From Dermatemys mawii (taxonomy: Eukaryota > Chordata > Testudines > Dermatemydidae): a DNA stretch of 64,000 nt. The stretch lies in assembly GCA_007922305.1 (NCBI GenBank), contig ML677341.1, positions 67,412,409 through 67,476,408 on the forward strand. The letters run 5' to 3'. Positions 58,001 to 64,000 of the stretch are shown here, one piece after another. The notes under the pieces were generated by a model that saw nothing but the letters and a program-made list of their open reading frames with translations, was not told the DNA's origin and did not search any database. Both the position numbers and the translations under genes were made by a program. Each line of letters starts with the position of its first letter. Within the stretch, counting starts at the first letter, position 1.

Positions 58001-61000
58001 GATTTTTCACAATGTGACTTTAAGTTGACTCTATAGCTTTAAACATTCACATATTTTAAAACATTTCCACATTTTTAATTTAGAATTATTACTCAGCAAT
58101 CAGACTGTACCATAGGTCAAACCTCAACAAACCTTCCTGATTGCACAGGATTTGTAAGGCTCTGAAGACTTCATAACTGTGTTAATTTTAAAAACTCCTT
58201 ACTACCTCTTCACTCCTTTTAAAGAGTTTGACAGGTCATTGAAGCTGTTCATACTGATTTAATATTTTTGGGGACTGAATCTCTATTGCCATCACCCACC
58301 CAAAATATTTAGGACTACAGTCATCATAAAAGAGCAGTGGATTTTTGCAGATCTGGCTTCCCATAAACTAGTGAAAGGCCCAACATGCTCAGCCAGGCCA
58401 CAGAACTCTTCCCCTTCCCACATTGTTCAGCTGACTACCTAAGTCAAGAGACTCTAATGGAAAACCAAAGAGAAGTTGATCTGTAAAGTAAACTGAGATT
58501 CAGGATGGAATGCTTTATGTACAAATGCCAGAAAAGTGCTCTTTCATCAGGCAAAACTATTGCTTAGAAAAAAGATCATCAGGAAGCTTGCATGGCCACC
58601 TTTATTCAGTAACCTTTCAAAATCTCCCCGATATCTCCTTTAGGTCCTGCTCCCAGGTGGCAGAGGGCACCACGGGGCTCCATGCACTGTCCCCACCCTG
58701 AGCAGTAGCTCAGCACTCCCATTGGCCAAGAGCGGTGCCTGGGGATGAGAGACATGCGGAGCAGCTTGCACACCTCTGCCTAGGAGCTGGGCCTGCTGCT
58801 GGCAGCTTCCGGGGCACAGCACAGTCCAAGGACAGGCAGGAATTCTGCCTCTGTACCCTAGCTGTGCTGCTGGCCAGGAACTGCTGGAGGGAAGCCCGTG
58901 CCCCAATACGCTGCTCCAGCCCTGAGTCCCCACCCCAAACCCAGAGCCCCTTCCTGCACCCCAAAGTCCTCATCCCCGTCCGCACTCTAGAGCCTGCACC
59001 CCCAGTCCAAAGCCCTGACCCCCTCCCGCATTCCAACTCTTTGCCCCAGCCCTGAGTCCCTCCCACACTCAAAACCCTTCATCCCCAGCTCCATTGGGCA
59101 GCAGGCATCAATTTTCTTCAACAGGATTGCCAGAAAAAAAGTTTGAAAACCTCTGCCCTAGGGAGTAAGCAGGCTTATGATGGGATTCTGTGTATGAACT
59201 AAATATGTAGCTTGGTCTCCATATTCAGAGTTCCCCAGATGGTCTGAGAGCAAAGAGCCCATTTTCCATATCTCACATAAAATGAAATCTCCTTGGCTGC
59301 AGCATTCTCCTCCTTCTCCCCATCCCTACCCAGCTTCAGGTAAAATATGACTGCTGATCTGTAGTCTTTGAAAACCTCTCCTCCCACTGCAGCCTCAACA
59401 GATCACTCTGCACACTAACAAGGGCCCCCACTGATCTGAACAACATGATCTACTTTTCATACAAGGAGAGTTCAGCACAACGCTACTTGTGCCTCAGGAG
59501 GGACAGCCCTTCCCTTTACAAGTTAAAGAAATGCCACCAGGGAGACGGGCAGTTCTGAGTTATAGTAAGGTAAATCCCCATTAACTGGTTCCATATTCTG
59601 CAGTCTGTATATGAAATCCCCCACAGAACTCTGCATGCCAATATACCTACAGATTGAAATCCCACGCTATTTCCAGATCCCTTGCTAGAGGCTGCCCGTC
59701 AGGTGATAAAAGTTTAGAGCTTATAACTGACTAGTTATTTTAATTGCAGGGTACAGTGAAAATTTACATAAGGAAGTTGCTAACTGGCAGTAAAATCTGA
59801 ATGCTCCAATTCCTTGAAAGCAGTCTTGTTCACAAAAAAGCCTGCCAGCTAGAAGAGGCTTCCCCATTCTAGTTGTGCTCTTCATTCAGATATGCATGAT
59901 TTGTGTTCATCTACCTCTGCATAGTAGGTTAGTTTCACAGAAGGTGTGTCCTGGCAAGGAAGGATGGCTCTGCAGTGGGTAGCCTGGAAAAAGACAAATT
60001 ACAGATATTTTTTATATGCAGCTTTTGCAATACATTACATAAACATATGGTGTACAGTGACAGAAGAGTAGCAGCCAAACAGAAGGGAAATGTACTATCA
60101 CCAGGAAAATTATAACGCTGTACATCAGACTGCTGGACAGCCCAGTTCTTTCCTCAAGGTCCACTTCTGCTCCTTTCCCATACAGAAAAGGAAACCTATC
60201 TAGCACATGTTTCTAGGTATAGGGCAACTTTTCAATGCAACTGCAGAAGCATCAAGTGATATGGGAGGATATACTCATTTCCCAGTATGTTTTGAACTAC
60301 ATATGTGCTATTAATGTATCTTCAGCATTACAGAAAAACTCTGTGACAAACAAGGGAAGCACAATTTCTCAGTCTTAAATTTTAAGGCCAGAAGGGATCA
60401 CCAGATCATCTAATCTGACCGGCAGCACTACCATGACCTGTACAGTGAACCCAACAACTGAAATTAGACCAAAGTATTACAGCACACATGAAACCAGACA
60501 ATTTCATGCAACAGGCAGAGTATACAAGTAATTGAGGTGCACCAGTGCCCCCATAACTGTAAAGGAAATGACTAAGTGAGATCTATCCAGATAATTCTGA
60601 TAAGTGATCATACCCCCGTGCTGCAGAGGAAGGTGAAAAAATTCCAAGGTCACTGCCAATCTGACCCAGGGGAAACTCCTTCCGAAGAGCACACATGGCA
60701 ATCACTTAGACCCTGACCATGTGAATAAGAACCATCCACGCAAGCACCTGAGAGAGAATGCTCAGTGTCACCTCAGAGCTACTTTGAAATGTTTTAAAAA
60801 TTTAAAACATGGATCTTGAAGACTTAATTGTTAAAGACGTATGGATAAGGTTCAAAGCCAAAATAATAAAAGCGTTGTAAACTGTTTGGGGTGAATGGTT
60901 TTATGTTATTTTAGTTTTATTATCCAAGAGCCAAATTCTGCCACAAGTTCTGCAGGATGGTTCTCAGATGTGCATCTTGATATCATCATCCTGCTGTAAA

Positions 61001-61690
61001 TGTGTGTGGTTCTATCGTTCTAGCTTTCAGTTAAATCTGTTCCTCTGGACTATAGCTCCCTGTATAAGAGGGTATGACTGCCCCCAATATTTTAAAGCAC
61101 ACCTCTACTGTTTACACTCTTCAGGGGTAGCTTGTTTAACTGTAATAGGAATCCATACTTCCTACTACTAGTTTTCATAGCTAAAGACTTCCTAGAAGAC
61201 ATAACACTGTAGAAGTTAACTGCCATGGTGTACAGATTGGAAGAACTGAATTATGAAAGCAGTTTGGAGATATTAGTTTGCCATTATTAAGTTTTATAGC
61301 CTCAGCACTAACAATGCCTTCATTTGTGTAGTGTTTTACCCTTAGCCTTTGGCAACAACTAAAAAATGTGGACTGCTGTACTTTCACTTACTACCCTTTA
61401 GATAACAAATGTCATCTAGGAACAAACGTGACAAGAGCTATACAAGTACTTAGAGCATATACTAAATAAACCTACAAAATTGTGCTTTCCCCCCTGTTGT
61501 CCTTTTTTAAGCTATGAAGGATTATTAAGGTACATAGACAACAACTAAATTTTAGAAAGTCCTCCTAACCTGACATTGGCTGAAGAGAAATGGATGTTTC
61601 TTCCCTGAAGTCTGCTCTGGAGTAAGCCACTGGAGAGCTGAAGATTTTGGAGAGGTTTCAAAAGAAGTTTCCACAATCACATCTTGTCCC
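43093..61690 (-). CDS. LTA4H: Leukotriene A4 hydrolase / aminopeptidase, 17 coding exons; N-terminal exons off the window
   Basis: This is a bifunctional cytosolic M1-family zinc enzyme. It converts leukotriene A4 to LTB4 and also cleaves N-terminal residues of tripeptides. Exons in transcript order: 61570-61690, 59915-59983, 57129-57233, 53969-54021, 53037-53109, 52574-52714, 52327-52350, 49805-49875, 49581-49692, 48093-48237, 47902-48005, 47413-47483, 46085-46139, 45066-45161, 44205-44287, 43596-43700, 43093-43225. All have AG/GT borders and matching phases, giving 519 residues plus TAA. Preserved features include SQCQ (two Gln ligands), the exopeptidase motif GGMEN, the zinc motif HEISH with LNEGH as third ligand, DPDVAY and PYEKG (Asp and Tyr catalytic residues), and GRMKF near the C-terminus (substrate carboxylate binding). 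The C-terminus ends [10 protein letters not shown], about five residues longer than the human end I recall. Human LTA4H has 19 exons, so two are missing here. Confidence 0.96.
44504..44695. mobile_element. Harbinger-like MITE, about 190 bp
   Basis: The left end GGCTTTGTCTACACCAGC and the reverse-complemented right end GGCTATGTCTGTACTACAG resemble the element at 22334. TAA (left) and TAT (right) flank it, so the 3-bp duplication is imperfect. CACTTTTGTTGGTCAGGG and CTGACAAAAGCCCTGGTGTG give internal dyad symmetry. It lies in an LTA4H intron. Confidence 0.55.
47090..47327. mobile_element. Partial AT-rich hAT-type MITE
   Basis: The right end TTTTTTTGACCAGCTCTA is the reverse complement of TAGAGCTGGTCAAAAAAA, matching the TIR of the element at 33290. 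The opposite terminus is not visible. It lies in an LTA4H intron. Confidence 0.5.
48425..48660. repeat. Decayed MITE-like repeat
   Basis: TACAAAGGCTTTGCTGGTATAGCTATACTGGCAAAGCC has internal symmetry (GGTATAGCTATACTGG) and resembles turtle MITE interiors I remember. The ends are not firmly placed. Confidence 0.45.
49805..49875 (-). CDS. LTA4H: LTA4H exon with the zinc-binding HEISH motif
   Basis: This 71-base exon encodes [18 protein letters not shown] and then TWEHF, ending with TG of a Trp codon. HEISH supplies two zinc histidines and the catalytic Glu of the M1 family. The third ligand, Glu of LNEGH, comes from the next exon (49581-49692) with the standard HExxH-18-E spacing. Confidence 0.95.
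50458..50851. mobile_element. hAT-type MITE hosting a nested TA-flanked MITE
   Basis: The left end CAGGGGTCTCCAAACTATGG and the reverse-complemented right end CAGGGGTCTCCAAACTTTTT form a TIR. The flanking 8-mers CTCTACTG and ATCTACTG match at 7 of 8 bases. A 125-bp MITE (50524-50648) is inserted inside. It lies in an LTA4H intron. Confidence 0.85.
50524..50648. mobile_element. Intact TA-flanked MITE with GGGTGACCAGA ends
   Basis: The ends TAGGGTGACCAGACAGCAAG and the reverse complement of ATCTGGTCACCCTA are inverted, with TA at both borders, fitting a mariner-like target. It is inserted in the hAT-type MITE at 50458-50851. Confidence 0.85.
51415..52030. mobile_element. Non-autonomous element with internal 20-bp hairpin
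   Basis: GGTCCCCAGGACC at the left, GGTGGCCGCTCTCACACTTT, and TTTGAGAAACACTGTTTTAG at the right match a turtle repeat I recall. Bases 51585-51604 and 51625-51644 are inverted repeats matching at 19 of 20 positions. A GC-rich second half and a short (CA)n near 51956 follow. It lies in an LTA4H intron. Confidence 0.55.
52327..52350 (-). CDS. LTA4H: LTA4H 24-base microexon
   Basis: Only eight codons (AGDRSLSN) lie between TTCTAG and GTAAGT. Both ends are in phase 0, and the peptide matches AGDKSLSN of human LTA4H immediately before the zinc-motif exon. The frame would also be kept if it were skipped, removing eight residues. Confidence 0.9.
54022..57128 (-). other. LTA4H: Large LTA4H intron
   Basis: The intron holds the TIR element at 55183-55738 and, near 54660-54760, text resembling a turtle LTR (AAGGCACTCAGCCAGGTTTATTG). 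The remainder is unrecognised AT-rich sequence. Confidence 0.5.
55183..55738. mobile_element. TIR element with CTCCTGGGGRAATTCTG ends, 556 bp
   Basis: The left end CTCCTGGGGAAATTCTGCAC and the reverse-complemented right end CTCCTGGGGGAATTCTGTGC are strongly inverted (about 17 of 20). The interior has a GC-rich block and an AT-rich tail. No clear target duplication is visible, so the superfamily is uncertain. Confidence 0.75.
58620..59160. mobile_element. GC-rich non-autonomous element, one end preserved
   Basis: It has the same architecture as 6634-7475 and 34005-34769: a GC-rich block, then a C-rich degenerate array (CCCTGAGTCCC / CTGCACCCC units, about 58915-59075), then the end AAGTTTGAAAACCTCTG. 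The left end is missing or eroded. The open frames here are compositional. It lies in an LTA4H intron. Confidence 0.6.
60378..60735 (-). mobile_element. CR1-type LINE fragment, antisense
   Basis: TTTTAAGGCCAGAAGGGATCACC, ATCATCTAATCTGACC and GACCCAGGGGAAACTCCTTCC follow the reverse complement of a CR1 3' region. It is decayed and lies in an LTA4H intron. Confidence 0.7.
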
Positions 61691-62699
61691 CTGCACAGAT
61701 TAAATAGGTAAGCATTTTCTGACATGCCCTGTGGGTTAGAGAGGTGAACTGTAGGACAAAGCCTTTCAGAAGATACTATAATACGGAGTTTTGCAGCACT
61801 GTCTCAGCTGAAGTAAAGTTATCAACAAATTGTGTACTGAAGCCACTTTTTGCTTGTGACTAGGATACAAATGTACCAACAACTACCCATTGTGTTTCAA
61901 ATGTTAATACCCTCCCAGGAGAAGTTTTCATCCTCTTGTGAGAAATTTCTCCTCTCCCCCAACCAAAAGGAGATAGAAATTGGATTTTCCTTCAAGAAGC
62001 CTCATGAAGGTTTCCACAACTGCTCAATGGCCTACCATCAAAAGCTACTTACCACGTCAGTATGGAAACACAATAGTGAGTCAGGCTTTGTGTGTGCTGG
62101 AATGAAAAATATTGTATGTACCTTGGGAATTAGACTGAATATCCTATTTACTGAATATAAGCAAAAGAATGGTTCAGAAGAAAGAGTGGCACATGAAGAA
62201 TCCTATCTGATTAATGCCATTAAAGAGAATATATGACACGCCCCAATTTTATTCAGAAGTCATGATTGAACAGTTCAATAAAGGCAAAGAGCAGTAGATA
62301 AGGCAAATGCTGATATACTAACAAGAGATCAAAGATACAAAGAACAATTTCTACATGCCAGTTTAAAAACAAAAAAAATCACTGCTGTTAGGGGTTATAT
62401 TGAAGTACTTGATCATTACCCCACTTACGAAAGTTCCTACATTCACACATGTAAATCTCTCTTTGGAATCAATCCTAATCATAAAAGTTAAAATGAATGG
62501 CAGTTAAACTCAGAGAAGCTGAAGCAACTAGGCAAACATTTTAGACAGATCAGCCAAGCAGTTTGCACTATTATAAAACACAGACTACTATTATTTAGTA
62601 ACCTAAAAATTCATTCGAACCATAATATTGTACACATGCTTATGACTAAGTGCTTATGCTTATAGCTATAGCTCATTCCTATGTTTTGTTAAACCCCAT

Positions 62700-62701
<2 letters not shown>

Positions 62702-62741
<40 letters not shown>
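62702..62741. repeat. (CA)20 microsatellite
   Basis: Twenty uninterrupted CA units. It lies in LTA4H intronic sequence upstream of the exon at 61570-61690. Confidence 0.97.
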
Positions 62742-62744
<3 letters not shown>

Positions 62745-63032
62745 TGCATCTAAAACCAATTTCTCTCTATAGGTGCTGTAAAGTGCATAGCTAGGGTGGG
62801 ATAGTTGCTTGTTTCTCTTATAAAAGTCTAGCCCAAGGCCACAGCTACCAGCTTTCAAAGAAGTAAGAGCCAGAGGATACTTTCTTCAAAGCCCATCAGT
62901 AATGTTTATGTTTAGCCAGAGGAGTCATGGCTGTGCAACTCTCTCCTATTTTACCCACACAAATAGAGATGAGAACATTACTTCCACAATCTGCCCAGTA
63001 CCCACTGGCTCAGGGAGTGTGAGGTGATTACT

Positions 63033-64000
63033 CGGGCTGTCAAAAAATTAATTGTGCAATTAAAAAAAAGTTAATTGTGCGATTAATCACACTGTTAAAC
63101 AGTAATAGAATACCATTTATTTAAATATTTTTGGATGTTTTCTACATTTTAAAATATATTGATTTAAATTACAATACAGAATACAAAACGTGTACAGTGT
63201 TCACTTCGTATTTATTTTTATTACAAATATTTGCACTGTAAAAACAAAAACAAAAATAACAAAAGAAATAGTATTTTTTAATTCAGGTACTACAAGGACT
63301 TAAGAGCCTACAAGTCCTTGTTCAGTCAATTATTCAGACAAACAAGTTTGTTTACATTTGCAGAAGATAATGGTGCCCGCTTCTTGTTTACAATGTCACC
63401 TGAAAGTCAGAACAGGCATTTGCATGGCACTGCTGTAGCCAGCATTGCATGATATTTACATGCCAGATGCGCTAAAGATTCATGTGTCTCTTCATGCTTC
63501 AACCACTATTCCAGAGGGCATGCGTCCATGCTAATGACGGGTTCGTTTCATTAACGATCCAAAGCAGAGCGGACCGACACATGTTCATTTTCATCACCTG
63601 AGTCAGATGTCGCCAGCAGAAGGTTGATTTTCTTCTTTGGTGGTTTGGGTTCTGTAGTTTCTGCATTGGAGTGTTGCTCTTTTAAGACTTCTGAAAGCAT
63701 GCTCCATGCCTCATCTCTCTCAGATTTTGGAAGACAAACACTTCAGATTCTAAAATCTTGGGTCAAGTGCTGTAGCTACCTTTAGAAATTTCACATTGGT
63801 ATTTTATTTGCATTTTGTCAAATTTGCAGTGAAAGTGTTCTTAAAACAAACATTGGCCAGGTCATCATTTGAGACTGCTGTAACATGAAATATATGGCAG
63901 AATCAGAGTAAAACAGAGCAGGAGACACACAATTCTCCCCCAAGGAGTTCAGTCACTAATTTAATTAACACACTTTTTTTTTAAATGAGCGCCATCAGCA
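63033..64000 (-). pseudogene. Decayed hAT DNA transposon with transposase C-terminus; runs off the right edge
   Basis: The left border reads CGGGCTGTCAAAAAATTAATT, a hAT-like start. On the minus strand a frame reads MDACPLE, stop, WLKHEETHESLAHLACKYHA, then VPCKCLF, stop, LSGDIVNKKRAPLSSANVNK. These match the hAT dimerisation domain (W-x-x-H...LA..YL...PCE.LFS..G.IV.KKR..LS..NV). At least two in-frame stops (63506-63508 and 63407-63409) kill it. It is inserted in an LTA4H intron. Confidence 0.85.

Noticed and set aside
61850..62236. 128 aa open frame on the plus strand
   Set aside because: It lies in an LTA4H intron, antisense to the gene, with no domain, splice or regulatory support.
61691..63030. 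Missing LTA4H exons 1-2 searched for here
   Set aside because: No minus-strand segment matches the N-terminal part of the protein; they must lie beyond 64000.

Overview
This is a nuclear segment of an amniote genome, most likely a turtle. It carries split vertebrate genes with GT-AG introns. It also has CR1 LINE pieces and many short TIR elements of types I associate with turtles; that taxonomic call rests on memory of repeat families, not on a search. There is no bacterial, plasmid or CRISPR content, and there are no operons. Ten Ns at 22192-22201 mark an assembly gap.

Three conserved genes fill the window in the order and orientation I recall for human chromosome 12q23. AMDHD1 (imidazolonepropionase) is on the plus strand. 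Its last six coding exons lie between 1080 and 9222; its first exons are off the left edge. HAL (histidine ammonia-lyase) is on the minus strand and complete as a reading frame: 19 coding exons from the ATG at 38575 to the stop at 14172, 658 codons plus stop, with every intron phase consistent. LTA4H (leukotriene A4 hydrolase/aminopeptidase) is also on the minus strand: 17 exons from 61690 to the stop at 43093, with the first exons beyond the right edge.

AMDHD1 and HAL converge, with about 4.8 kb between the AMDHD1 poly(A) signal and the HAL stop codon. HAL makes urocanate from histidine (step 1 of catabolism) and AMDHD1 acts two steps later, so neighbouring genes serve one pathway. LTA4H is an unrelated M1-family zinc enzyme lying tandem to HAL, upstream of its 5' end.

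Introns and intergenic DNA are mostly unique sequence and decayed mobile elements: a 7SL RNA-like sequence, hAT-, Harbinger- and Tigger-like TIR elements, nested MITEs, CR1 fragments, a solo-LTR-like element, tRNA-derived SINE modules, a decayed hAT transposase, a palindromic minisatellite and a (CA)n microsatellite. I found no new multi-gene system. The best leads are a probable GC-AG intron in HAL with a competing GT donor four bases downstream, two MITE families nested in each other in opposite orders at two places, the 7SL-like copy, and several perfect or near-perfect hairpins.
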